Shown here piece by piece: positions 36,158 to 47,442 of a DNA stretch of 64,000 nt. This DNA is from Didymodactylos carnosus (taxonomy: Eukaryota > Rotifera > Eurotatoria > Philodinida > Philodinidae). The translations under genes were made by a program, and so were the position numbers. Location of the stretch: assembly GCA_905250885.1 (NCBI GenBank), contig CAJNOQ010000050.1:26328-90327 (forward strand). Direction: 5' to 3'. Each line of letters opens with the position of its first letter. Positions within the stretch are counted from its first letter, which is position 1. The notes under the pieces are model-generated. The model was not told the DNA's origin. It saw only the letters and a program-made list of their open reading frames with translations, and searched no databases.

Positions 36158-36855
36158 GAATTTTTTTCATTTGTTTTTAAAATCTCACAATCGCGGTTCT
36201 TTTTGTGCATGTCTAATTTGAGAATAAGCTTTTGTGTGCTGCGTTTGTAGTTTGACACAAGACAGTTAACTAGAGAAATGTCAATACTTTGACATTGCTT
36301 TTCCGTAATTAAAGCTGTCGATACTTTTCATTTTTTTTGCAAAAAAACAAAGTCCCAGTAATGTTTTTCTTTGCAGTCGACGTGAAATCAATCAGGGCAG
36401 ATAGGATTTTCTTAATATTTCAGAAGGTGTTACATAAAAAGGCCCTCAGTAACGACAGGAACAACTGCCTAACAGTAATCCAAATCATGCGATAAGAATC
36501 TACGCTGTTTTATATTTTATACGATTCTGTACGTAGATGGGGGAGAATTTCGTATTGTTGTTCTTGTTCTCTTTTTTTTGTAATAAAATTTGTTTCATTC
36601 TTTTCTTATTTGTTGTTGTTGTTAATGGGACTGCTTTCTCTTCTTGATTTGATCGAGATTTATTTCATGTAATCGTTATGATTTTTCTTGGTTTTTTATC
36701 CTACATCCATTGTACACAATAAAAATAAAACTTTCGATACATTTAGTTAAAAACAAATGAAGTACATGGGACAAACTACTTGTTTTTACAACAACAAACT
36801 CTTCCTCACTTTTGACAGGTTTTCTGGATGACAAAGGACAATTTAACAAGCTACA

Positions 36856-36979
36856 TACTAGGTGTCCATCGGTTCGGTTAAACCGAAACCGAACTAACCG
36901 AAGAAATTTTATAATGTGCTCAGTTTTAAGTGAGCATCCATCGGTTTCGGTTAATAACCGAAATCGATGCGTGCCTACT
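36856..36979. mobile_element. Fold-back element built of CCGAAAC words
   Basis: Ends tactaggtgtccatcggt and the inverted tcgatgcgtgcctacta pair with several mismatches. Both arms repeat ggttcggtt/aaccgaaaccgaac words in both orientations. Overlapping frames on both strands are products of this structure. Confidence 0.6.
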
Positions 36980-38103
36980 ACATACATTAGTGATATTAAA
37001 CGTTTTCCATATTCAAAACTGAAAAGAATAAGCACAATTCCAATAGAATTGTGTTAGTTATCAAATTTTCACAATGTCTCATCCATGAACTATTAGATAA
37101 TAATTTTTCGATTTCTTTTCAAATAATTAGGTGTATTCTAACGAAATCGGATATAAAATACATAATCTAGATTATTTATCAATAGTTAAGTACTAAGTGC
37201 TAATCGATGCATGACACTCATGATATCATTATTTATTTCGTAGTTAATGTATTTTTTATGCAGAAGGTTCAAACTGGGTTGTGAAGTAAGATTTTAAATA
37301 AGTGAGCTCTTGTGGATATTTAAACATCAGTCAATTTGCCATTATATTTTCAAACGTTGGCACTAATTGACAATTAAATATAAGAATTGTTACTGACTGT
37401 TATTGTTGATCTAAAACAGGATAATTTAATGATAAAGGTGCTTTTGTAAAAATAACAAAAAATTTTCTTTTCTTTTGATCGATCGTCGAGTTTATTTAAT
37501 TTAAAATGGCGAACAAGATATGATGCAAATGTTTCTTCGCTGTGAAGCTTGTTTAGTTACCTTTTTTCAACAAAAGATGCATTTTTTCGACAGTAGCTAT
37601 ATTAGTTTTATTAGTTTTATGAAAATAGGAAGTTTGATTTAAGCTCAGAATAAATAAGGACAACAGAGATTATATTATCGTCGAGTAATCTGTTCTTCAT
37701 GATACTGACGGCCTTTAATGAAAATAGTACTGTGATGAACTTCACTTGAGTGGATATGACCAATTTATAAGGAAGATTCGAATGTAACAGCAAAGGCTAG
37801 TGTGTTTTCTTGTATTAAGTGAACCATCAAAACTTCATTAATATTCTGAACTTGCCGCAAAAACAGTAAGTTGCCTAGTCAAATCATCGTTGATGTTTAA
37901 TTGGTTCAAAAATGCAGAAGAAAGTTTTTTCCTCTTCACAAGAACAGGAATGCGTTGTTGCGATGATCTTCAAAAAGAAAATTATCAGTTGTGAACGTTT
38001 TTGGACTGTTTATTGATGAGTAATTATTTTTACTTACTCGGGAAATACTGACAACTATGTGATATGTTTAATTTGTATAGAGTTTCTTGCTCTTCGTTAA
38101 AAA

Positions 38104-38898
38104 ATGGCGTCTACCTATCAAAACAGACTAGACGAAAGCACGAAAACATATGACGAAAAAGAAAATATTTTTTTGATAGGCTTGACGGTTTGTGATATTC
38201 ATATCAATAAAATGCAGTGTACCAATACAAGCGATGCTTTAATAGATCGAACTTGTCTTCGTTTATTACCGTTACATCGTTATCTACAGTATCAAGAAAA
38301 AGCGTTTGAAATTTTAAACGAAGAGTGGCCACAATCCCGCGCAGTACGTTTGAGACGTTTTGAAAAATCGTGTGATACACTACCTACTTCGTATGTTCTT
38401 GTGGTAGTTAATACGCAACAAAATTCGTTTGATAACAACGAAGTTATCGGATATTGTTATGTTGATCGTTTATACGATGGTACACAAAATTCATTGAGTT
38501 TGATTATTGAATCTGTTGTGATTCAACGAAAACTACGTGGCCAAGGTTATGGTCAAATATTAATGTCGTTAATTGAATCTGAATTAGTAAATGATAAAAG
38601 TTTTGGAATAGCAGATAAGGCACTATATTTGACCACGACCGATCAATGTCATTTTTATAAAAAATGTGGTTTTAACGAAACAACTCCACGTGTACGTTTA
38701 AATGTGACTTCGAAATTATTCGAAAATAATCGACATTTTATAGAAAATCTTTTGGCTAATAAACAATTTAATGAAACATCATCCGACCTTATTTTACAAA
38801 AAGGTTCAACTATAAAACGTATTAAAACAGTGTGGATGATGAAACAATTAGAGGACCGGTCTTGCGAGCCTGTAACAGTAATAAGCGAAGCAAGATAA
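38104..38898 (+). CDS. NAA80: NAA80-like N-alpha-acetyltransferase (actin acetyltransferase family)
   Basis: Single-exon GNAT protein of 264 aa. NAA80 acetylates the processed acidic N-terminus of actin in the cytosol, affecting filament dynamics. The diagnostic N-terminal block is at residues 53-90 (LRLLPLHRYLQYQEKAFEIL, NEEWPQSRAVRLRR), matching the animal NAA80 L.PLH....NQEWPRSR..RL pattern. Then come IIESVVIQRKLRGQGYGQIL with the acetyl-CoA loop RGQGYG at 145-150, and the strand LYLTTTDQCHFYKKCGF corresponding to LTTHDQVHFY. The C-terminal WMMKQL recalls the terminal FWMEK block of the family. The 50-residue N-terminal extension is not conserved. The ATG at 38104 follows an A-rich context (aaaaatgg). 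No intron seen. Confidence 0.88.
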   Translation: MASTYQNRLDESTKTYDEKENIFLIGLTVCDIHINKMQCTNTSDALIDRTCLRLLPLHRYLQYQEKAFEILNEEWPQSRAVRLRRFEKSCDTLPTSYVLVVVNTQQNSFDNNEVIGYCYVDRLYDGTQNSLSLIIESVVIQRKLRGQGYGQILMSLIESELVNDKSFGIADKALYLTTTDQCHFYKKCGFNETTPRVRLNVTSKLFENNRHFIENLLANKQFNETSSDLILQKGSTIKRIKTVWMMKQLEDRSCEPVTVISEAR

Positions 38899-39508
38899 CA
38901 ATCAGTGTGTTTATTTTATATGAAAATACTTGATCAATCGGATATACTTTCTAACAGTCAAAGGTTAGATAATAAGTTCATTATTACCGTTACACTTTTC
39001 TAGTCACTCGGACTTTATTAATCATTAATTCATGTTTTTTTGGTGTGAATTTTTCTGTCTAATATGGAATTCATCGTAAAAACGACGAATTCTTTTCTTT
39101 ACCAAGCAGTGTGGATCTTCGATCTACTGATGTAGGACAATTTTTGAGTCCAGATTTGTTTTTTATTTTTTATCACATGTTTGCATTTCATCGGTTTACA
39201 TTTATTGTCATTTGGCGTTCTGAGGAAGATTTGTATTTCTTAAAAACGTCTATTACTAGCCGATAGAAAGAAAATTGAAGACATAATGATCCTTTTTTCC
39301 ACACTGAAGTTCTTTTTTGATAAATCAGCAAAAATTAGCTCTTTTCTTGTTGATAAGTTTTATTTCGCTAATAAGTCGTAAAATGTTTGAACTTTTATCG
39401 CATATTTTGACACAGTAATTTATCTTTTCAGAAAGTAATCTTTCCTAACAGTCTAATTTATTAACACATTGGAGGCTCGAGTTTTAGAGAGGGCTATTAA
39501 CGGTATTT
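38899..39508. other. Spacer between NAA80-like gene and SHARK gene
   Basis: Co-directional genes 610 bases apart. AT-rich, no extra exon found; should contain the 3' UTR of the first and promoter of the second. Confidence 0.4.
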
Positions 39509-42500
39509 ATGGCAGACAATGGAAATAGTGTTCGTGAATTACTCAAAGGTAATATATAAGATGTTTTCTGTGCTAAATAATAGAAATCTTTATTTTTATT
39601 TAGATACCAATCTTCGAGCATTATTGAAAGTCGATCAACAACAACAGCGTTCAGCAATTCGTGAGAGTATGCTATGTTTTCATGGTGCATGTGATCGAGA
39701 AGCAAGTGAAAAAATTTTGAAAGAAAATTATAGTGCAAGTATGTGCATTTAAACAAAATTTCAAATAGATTACTTAATTTTACATCCTTTTTTTTTAGAT
39801 CACAATAAAAATGGCATCTATTTATTGAGACAGTCGAGAAATGATGAAAACAAATTTGTGTTATCTTTAATTAAAGACGGACAATGTTATCATTATCTAT
39901 GTCATCATAAGGGAAATGGAACATTTTTAGATGAAAAAACAGATTCAATTTTTTTTTGTACGTTAAATCTAAGTTAATCAAAATGTTTAAAATTCAGTTA
40001 GAAAAAAAGATAAAACATATTGTTTGATAAGATAATGAAACTTTGAAAAGCTACTTTGGAATCTAGTGTTCTTTATTATGATACAGGATGTATTTTAAAT
40101 TCATACTGTTGTTGTTATTTCAGCTCTCGAAGAATTAGTTGAATATTATCAAAATGATGGCTCGAAGCATTTAAAATGTTCGTTGAGTACTCCGGTGCGT
40201 GGACAACCGCTACCGCCATTCGCTCAAAAATACGGTCATTCTACTCTTTTACATCAAGCGGCAACAGAAGGTAAATTATTGCTAGACAAATATGCAAAAA
40301 AGTCAGATGATAGTTGGATTTTCATTTCAAAGGCCAACGAGATATTATCATACAGATCTTAAATGATCCACTTCGTCCAGATATTCATTCAAAAAATGAA
40401 GAAGGTTACAGAACAGAAAGATAAATTGATGGATGATATTTTTGATTTGTATATTTTTTTATAGGTAATACACCGTTGCATGAAGCATCATTTTTTGGAC
40501 GCGAAGATGCTGTTAAAGAATTATTAAACGCTGGTGCCAGCTGGAAATTTGTTAATAGACTCGGTTGGACGTCACTGCATGTTTGTATAATTAATATCTC
40601 CAAGAGAAAGAGTGAAGAAAGAGAATTAGTATTTAAAATTTATGTTTTAGCAAGCAGCACGTGGCAACTGTCCAACAATCATTGATTTACTTGTTACACG
40701 TGGACATGCTGATGTCGATTGTCGAAATTCATCCAATTCATTCGCACCTATACATTGTGCTGCTGCATGTAATTTTATAGAATCCGTCACAGTAAAAGAA
40801 AATTGATAGCATTTTCTTCTCCATTAATATGATTTTTTCTAATTATCTCTTAGACTTTATTTGCCCACAATTCACCGGTACGACCATTAACAGAAAATTT
40901 AGAAACACCATATGATCTAGCAGTTAAACATGGCGCACGCGAGTGTATTACAAAACTTGGTAAGTAGCTTTCTATTATTGTTTTTTGGTATGAAAATTAT
41001 TGATTTTTTTGTTTTCTTTTTATACAGGTACTCTACGATCCAAACCTGCATTATCACGTCGTTCGATGTATTATCATGGTTTCTTGACAAATAGAGTAAA
41101 ATATTTTGAAACAAATTTTTGATTGAAATAAAGCAAATTTTGATACTATTCTTATATGTTTTCTTTAGCAAATGCGAGCAATACTAAATTATTTTAAGAA
41201 AAAAGATGGCTACTTTTTTGTACGACAAAGTTCAAGTGTACCAAATAATTATGCTATTTCTCTTGTATGGAGAAATAATTTAGTACACGTAAAATTACAT
41301 AAAAAAGTGAGCGTCAACTTTCTACTTTTACATTTTCCTCGTTCTTTTTTAAATTGATCATATGTTGTTCTTTTAGGACAATCATTCTTATTATTTCGAT
41401 GATCAATTACATTTTCATGATAGTCTCGAACATGCCGTCGATTTTTTCATGAAAGTACACAAACATATTGTTAAACCATTATCTCCAGGTACGAATTTGT
41501 AGTTCTGTTAATAACTGTTATAGTAAAAGTCTAGCTACTTTTTTTGAACACCAAAATATTCTCTTTTCACAGTACGTAAATATGTCTCGTTAAACTGTAT
41601 ATTACAGAAAATTTTTATTTATTTTTTGTTTTTTTTAGAGTTAGCGAAGATGGCGTACAATGTCACTACCATTCCGAACAGTGGTTCACCACCAACTCTT
41701 CATCATTCCTCATCGACGAATAAACATGCAAAGTTTTCTTCATCACATGATTTGGTCCCAATGAACGGTGACCTTCCATCCGCATCAAAAGGTTTCGTAT
41801 TTATTGTTCAAGAAATAAGTAGCTTAAGTAAAAGATTTGCTCGTTCTAGAAGCAGTTCCGTTCATGAAAAAATCTTCTCATAATGTACATAATAAACGCA
41901 AATTGATAAATACCATAGGTATTGTGATTCATTTCAACATAACATTATACTTAATATCTCTTTGATATTTTCTAGAGGAACACTTAGTAAATCCATTGAT
42001 CAACAAAAAAGTTGTGGTTATTCAAGATGAACAACTGACTTACGGAAAATTACTTGGCGAAGGAAATTTTGGTAAAGTATACGAGGGAACTTATCATGAG
42101 CAACATGGCAAAGTTGTAAGTATAGAACTTTCTATTCTTTTCAAGTAAAATATCTCATTAACAGACGTATCATATAGGTTCCTGTTGCCATCAAAGCACT
42201 TAAAGGTACGATGGATATGAAAGCGCTTGAAGAAATGAAAAAAGAAGCATATGTTATGAAAGAATTAATGCATCCATGCATTGTACGTTTGTATGGTATT
42301 GCTAATTCCAAGAGACTTGGTTGTCTTCTTATGGTATGTGCGAAAATTTAAAGCAACAAAAATATGAACGAAAATAACGCTAAGAAATGCTTTTATTAAA
42401 GATAATAAATCTTATTTTTAGGAAATATATGTTCAATATTGCTTGGTTATTGGCTGGCTATTTTTAACTAACTAACATCGTCTGCATGGTATCAACGTTT

Positions 42501-44559
42501 AAATCATTTTGTTTCATTGTTAATTTCTCGTACATTTTTTTTGTCAATAGGTTCAAGAACTTCTTTCAATGGGTTCAATGCTTGATTATTTATATAAACA
42601 TCCGGGAGGTGCTGTTCGATCATTATTCAGTTCATGGATCACTCAGATTAATCACGGTAATTCGTTTGCTCATGTATAGAATATTTTGATGAAGAATGGA
42701 CGAGAATGGGTTTATTGCATTTTTGACTCAAAATACTGAAGGTTTTTTATCAGAAACAGGTTAGAATGTTGTCTGGAGTATATATTCCATCATTTAGTTT
42801 CTTAAAAAGAATTTTTATCTTGCGTTCCGACAACACAACACAATCAGATATATGTATTATTCTGTTACTTAAAAAATGTAAGTTACATTCTAGTTATCCT
42901 TAAAACTACACCAAACTTTTTGGAAGTAACGGTGTGAGAAAACAAAGTTTTTCTTCAAAGGATTTTCAATGAATTTTGATAATTACTGCGAGTTTTGTGC
43001 TACTTAACTTTTTTTTGAGCATTCTTTTTACACCGAAGCAAAAAAAGCAAATATTTTCATACATATCTGGCTAGCTTTAATCGATAAGGATGTTTTTTTA
43101 TATCAGTGATCTAACGAGTGACCCATAAAGAATTGCGCTATGAGTATTTTCAAATTTCTTCTCCTCTTTACACTTGATTGAGCTCGTTTTTTTACCAAAA
43201 GATTTCCCATTGAATTCTCTACAAAAAAAGTATTGACTGTTTTATTGCAAAATCTGAAGGTGTAAAATGCCATGAGAAATTGTTTTAATGCTTGTGAAAC
43301 CATTCAAAAACAATTCTGCTCTCTTTGAGAAAATCCGTTTATTTTTTCTATATTTTTGTACTTCTTACATTTTCTCATGACATTTTACACCTTCAGATTT
43401 TGCAATAAAAAAACAGTCAATACATTTTGAAAATACTAATAGCACAATTCCTTATGGGCCATTCGTTCATTGGAAACACAAAAAATACTAAAATATCATC
43501 ATAATTAATTTGAAATTTCAATATTTCGTAGATAAAAACTTTGTTTCAATTTTAAACATGACTCAGTGACGGATTCAGAAAATTTTTTTGGTGCTGGCGG
43601 ATTTTGATAAAAGAGCAAGTTTAACAACTTTGCTTAGGAGTTTTTAGACAACACAATTTTTATTTTGTTTTTGCTTTATTACTATGTTGCACAAGAAGGA
43701 GAGTATAATAGTATGAATGTCTGATATTCATGATAGACATTTGTGATAGTTTTTATGTTTATTTGAAGTTTAATAGAAAAAATTCTTGATGCTTCTAAGA
43801 CATACGACAGATGTTAAAAACTTGTTCAAATTTTGAGAAGCTAAGTGGTGTGATGCCAATATTCCAGACATTGCCATAATATGTTTCGAATAAAAACAGG
43901 TCAAATATTTTATTTTTTTAAATTGTAAATACAAGTAACCGTCTTTTATTTAGGTATGGCTTATATGGAGAAAAAACATTTTGTACATCGCGATTTGGCT
44001 GCTCGAAATATACTTATGCAATCCCAGATACGAGTAAAAATTTCTGATTTTGGTCTTTCGCGAAGAACATCCAACAATGATTATTACATTCAACGAAGTG
44101 ATACTCCAATACCGATTGCCTGGTAAGTCTAAATTTGAAGATACATTTGAACAAGTACTATAAACTCATTTCAATTTAGGTATGCACCAGAATCATTATT
44201 TGAATACAAATTTACAAGTAAAAGTGACGTATGGTCATTTGGTATTACAATGTGGGAAATTTATACACATGGTCAATACCCGTATGAAACAATGGAATAT
44301 AATGAGGTTGTAGATAGAATAATTTTATTTTATTATTAAATAATTACTTCTGTTTTTGATTTTTTAGTTATGTGATTTTATCCAACGAGGTGGCCGTCTT
44401 CCTCCTCCTAAAGGCTGCAGTAGGGCAATTTATAATATTATGTATCGTTGTTGGGCTCAGGATGCACATATGCGACCAAGTTTTGCTGATTTATTAAAAC
44501 TATTTGCGACAAGACAAGAGTTTCGCGCGGCAATTCAACAATTTCACTCATTATCATAA
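39509..44559 (+). CDS. Shark: SHARK-family tyrosine kinase (SH2-ankyrin-SH2-kinase)
   Basis: Cytoplasmic non-receptor tyrosine kinase; fly Shark acts in dorsal closure and Draper-mediated engulfment, and Hydra HTK16 is a relative. Eighteen in-phase exons: 39509-39548, 39604-39738, 39799-39957, 40124-40270, 40333-40404, 40465-40580, 40651-40791, 40854-40959, 41028-41095, 41169-41306, 41377-41488, 41639-41791, 41976-42115, 42178-42333, 42551-42656, 43954-44122, 44180-44306, 44368-44559. They give 758 aa. N-SH2 is about 36-120 ([29 protein letters not shown]). Ankyrin repeats are about 135-305 ([20 protein letters not shown]). C-SH2 is about 318-410 ([19 protein letters not shown]). A Ser-rich linker leads to the kinase: GEGNFG about 490, VAIK Lys about 515, HRDLAARN with Asp about 610, DFG about 628, activation-loop DYY, APES, DVWSFG. 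All catalytic residues are present, so it should be active. The 1.3-kb intron 15 holds a fold-back element. Poly(A) signal at 44718. Confidence 0.95.
43112..43468. mobile_element. Fold-back element in SHARK intron 15
   Basis: The left outer arm (aacgagtgacccataaagaa, then ttgcgctatgagtattttcaaa, 43113-43155) pairs with 43426-43468. An inner arm at about 43228-43290 (tattgactgttttattgcaa, aatctgaaggtgtaaaatg) pairs with 43373-43428. The right arm is continuous. The left arm is split by about 75 bases, pointing to a later insertion in that arm or a deletion in the other. Confidence 0.75.
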
Positions 44560-44717
44560 TTGGTTAGACGAATACAAGCGTAACGTGTTTGTACTCAACA
44601 AGAAAAAGGGATTGTTTTACGTTATCTTAAAACCTATTGGCCTGTTTCGTCATTGTGAATTCAATTGAAGTTTGTAATTTTAATTTGATATACCACTTAT
44701 TTTTTTATTTGCCCTAA

Positions 44718-44723
44718 AATAAA
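44718..44723 (+). terminator. Poly(A) signal for SHARK gene
   Basis: AATAAA 159 bases after the stop codon with a T-rich downstream region. Confidence 0.55.
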
Positions 44724-44956
44724 TTTTTATTTTATCAAACCTTCTACGCTTTTTCATGCACTTATTTTGAATGAGAGTATAGAATTTGAACTAGATCAGA
44801 TTTGATAGCCCATTAGTTTTAAGAAAAGTTATTAGAGAAGAGAAAGTACCGAAAAAATGTGTTTGTGTGTGTCAAAGGATTAGCATATTATGGTTAAACA
44901 TTCTTCTAGTTTGACTTAGTTTAAGTCTACTAACTTTTTTACATAGCTCGTTTGGC

Positions 44957-44962
44957 TTTATT
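44957..44962 (-). terminator. Possible poly(A) signal for clathrin light chain
   Basis: Reverse-strand AATAAA about 120 bases beyond the clathrin light chain stop. The two genes converge with about 520 bases between stop codons. Confidence 0.45.
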
Positions 44963-45080
44963 CATCATAAAAATCATTTTAATCACTATAATCTAGCTAC
45001 ACTTTTGATTTTCTATAGATAAAATCGCCTTTAAAAAGAAATAGAAAAACTAATGAAGAAAACAAAAATAATTAGTGATA

Positions 45081-46293
45081 TTAGATTCCATTGGGCATTT
45101 TTGTGGATTGTTTTGCATTCAACATTATAGATTTCATTCGTGATAAATCTCGTTTTGATTTTGTTATTGATGATGACGGAGAAAAATCAACGAGTTGTAA
45201 TACTTTTTCCCAATCGCATGATTGTTTTACACTTTTTTCGCCTGCTTTAGCTCGAAGAATCTCTTCATCATTTTTTATTTGTTTTCGTTTTTCATCCGTC
45301 CGTTTTTTTCTTTCATTGTACCATTGATTTAAATCATTTTTAGCTTGTTGTTTTAATTCATTAATTTGTTTCTCTTCTTTTGCATCTTTTTCCGCAATTT
45401 CTGATCGACGTTTTTCATCCATGGTTATGGTAAGTGACGAAAATGATATTGACGCGCTTTCGTCCTCATCAAATTGTTCATAATTTGGATTTGACAATGT
45501 TGTTGAGTGTTCTTCTTGTTGTAAGGGAGTTGTAAAATGTGTTTGATCATTTGTTATTGTAGTTTCATTATTATAGTAATCGACAACTGATTGTTTATCG
45601 TCTGCTTTTGATGGATATTCTTGTTCGTCAACAAGAATAGGTTGTTGTTGTTCCGTTGACCCCTCGGTGAAATCAGTTTTATCTAAAAAGTACCAGAAAA
45701 CAATATCCGAGATCAGAAAGTGAGCGCATACTTTGATCATATACCTGGCTTTTCAGCATTTGATAGAAAGTCATCATTAGCAATGTTTGTTGAATCTATC
45801 ACATTCGATTGTTGATTGTCTCCTAAGACGAATAGATCATTATTCTGTTTCTCTATATTGTCTTTCATAGTATGGCTGTTGTCAGTGAAACTAGATACGC
45901 TTGATTCATTGTTGACAATCGGATTGTAAACTGCATTTGTCTTGATCTCGGCGTTATTGTCACTGCCACCATCATTGAAGAAATTCATATCAATAGGTGT
46001 ACTATCCAAAGCATCTTGAGGAGCTGTCAATGTTTTTGTTTCTTGTCCACCACCAAAATCCTGAAATCACTATTTTATCCTTACACTACCAAAAATAGAA
46101 GATACCTGTTACTTACTAAGTCCCACGATTGGTTGATGTTTGTCTGTGATTCAGTTTTCACCGGCTGATTATTCGAATTCTCCTCAGCATGAAAATCGAA
46201 CAAATCGAAATTGCTCGTTTTATTTTCAGTTGTTGGAGAAAGAGTAATGTTGTTTGTAGATGTAGATGGCTCAAACATATCAAAATCAGACAT
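45081..46293 (-). CDS. CLTA: Clathrin light chain, unusually long
   Basis: Binds the clathrin heavy chain and regulates coat assembly in endocytosis. Exons on the minus strand: 46293-46117, 46060-45745 and 45682-45081. In phase they give 364 aa against about 210-250 aa in most animals. The C-terminal third is diagnostic: a charged coiled coil (EKRRSEIAEKDAKEEKQINE, then LNQWYNERKKRTDEKRKQI) followed by CDWEKVLQLVDFSPSS and KRDLSRMKSIMLNAKQ. This corresponds to the WERVARLCDFNPKSSK..KDVSRMRSVLISLKQ block. The N-terminal half is Asn/Ser/Thr/Gln-rich, with short acidic-aromatic motifs (DFDMFE, NFDLFDF, DFGGG). The conserved N-terminal 22-residue block of vertebrate light chains is not obvious. 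The ATG at 46293 is the only good start. Confidence 0.9.
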
Positions 46294-47442
46294 TGTTTTG
46301 ATAAATATTTTAACTTAGTTTTTAAAATAAAAGCGTTTAATTAGTATTTTATACGTTTAAAAAATATTTCTAAACGTTTATTTAAAAAATGTCGTATATT
46401 TTAAACGTATATTCGCTTTTGAGTTTCGTTGTCTCTTTGTTGTAGATTCATTTTCTAATGCCCAGAGTCGACTTATCTCGTTTGTTTTTTTGTTATTATT
46501 AGATGAAAACGAAGATAATGATGACGTATTCAGGTAAGAATACGTAACCAGAAATTAAAAATGAGGAAAAGAGAACAACGCAACTTTAACGTTGTTAAAT
46601 ATATAAACAACTCTCTCCTTTATCCAATTTCAAATTGAATGTTGTTGAGTTAAAGATAAGTCGTTTGGCTGAATTACTAAACTGAATACTCATTCGATTA
46701 TATTCTCATGCCGTTAAAACGATTTCTCCATTTTTTTCTTATCTTCCAATACGTAGTATTTTTACGTACTATTAACAATCGATAAAAAAGACCGGTCAAT
46801 TTGTTCATGCAATTTGTTCATGTTGATATCGTTGCGAAGACAGCAGATAATCTGAAATATTTTCTCCGGAATATAATCCTCAGATACGTGATCAAGATTA
46901 GCGACTATCTCTAACCATGTATGTTTCGGCCGCAGCTAAAGTCACTCCTTAATCAGCTGATTACCAAGTTATGTAGATATTTGCATTAGTCATTGCCATT
47001 ATGAGTAATACAATGAAATGGGATTTTTTTTCGTTTTTTTTCATTCTTTCGTATTACTCATTAGTACGTTGACAAAATTCTTTGAATAATTTTCCTTTCT
47101 TCTGATGTACAACCATTAGAAAACTGATAATATTTACCGCTATAAAAAGAACAGGGCATGTCAAGTAACATTAGACAAAAATAAAATATATAAATAACAC
47201 GTCTGCATACTATATAAATCATAGCTACAGCGAAAAATATCAGAATTATGTAATTTTCCCTTTAACATTGAGAATTTTCTTATTTTACTTTTCATTTTTT
47301 CATTTTTTTCAGTAATTTATTGCGAACATGTACACAATTGTGACACCACTTATTTTTTTCTTTTGCATTTATTCCCATTGTCATACATTTTTTCTAGATT
47401 ATTTTTTATACAGTTTTCAACTCACATAATCGACAAAACAAA
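46294..47442. promoter_or_regulatory. Shared upstream region of two divergent genes
   Basis: The clathrin light chain (-) and the UBZ zinc-finger gene (+) are head to head with 1,149 bases between start codons. The stretch is AT-rich with no other gene, so both promoters must lie here. A repeated word aaacgtttaaaa/taaacgta just upstream of the light chain start (46330-46410) could be regulatory; no function is proven. Confidence 0.45.

Larger units (their letters stand above)
35767..38103. other. eIF4G2 3' region and spacer
   Basis: Holds the eIF4G2 3' UTR with AATAAA at 36152-36157, a fold-back element at 36856-36979, and AT-rich sequence that must include the promoter of the acetyltransferase gene. 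No other gene seen. Confidence 0.45.

Noticed and set aside
36676-37057. 119-aa (-) and 81-aa (+) frames
   Set aside because: Both are created by the CCGAAAC fold-back, which stays open on both strands.
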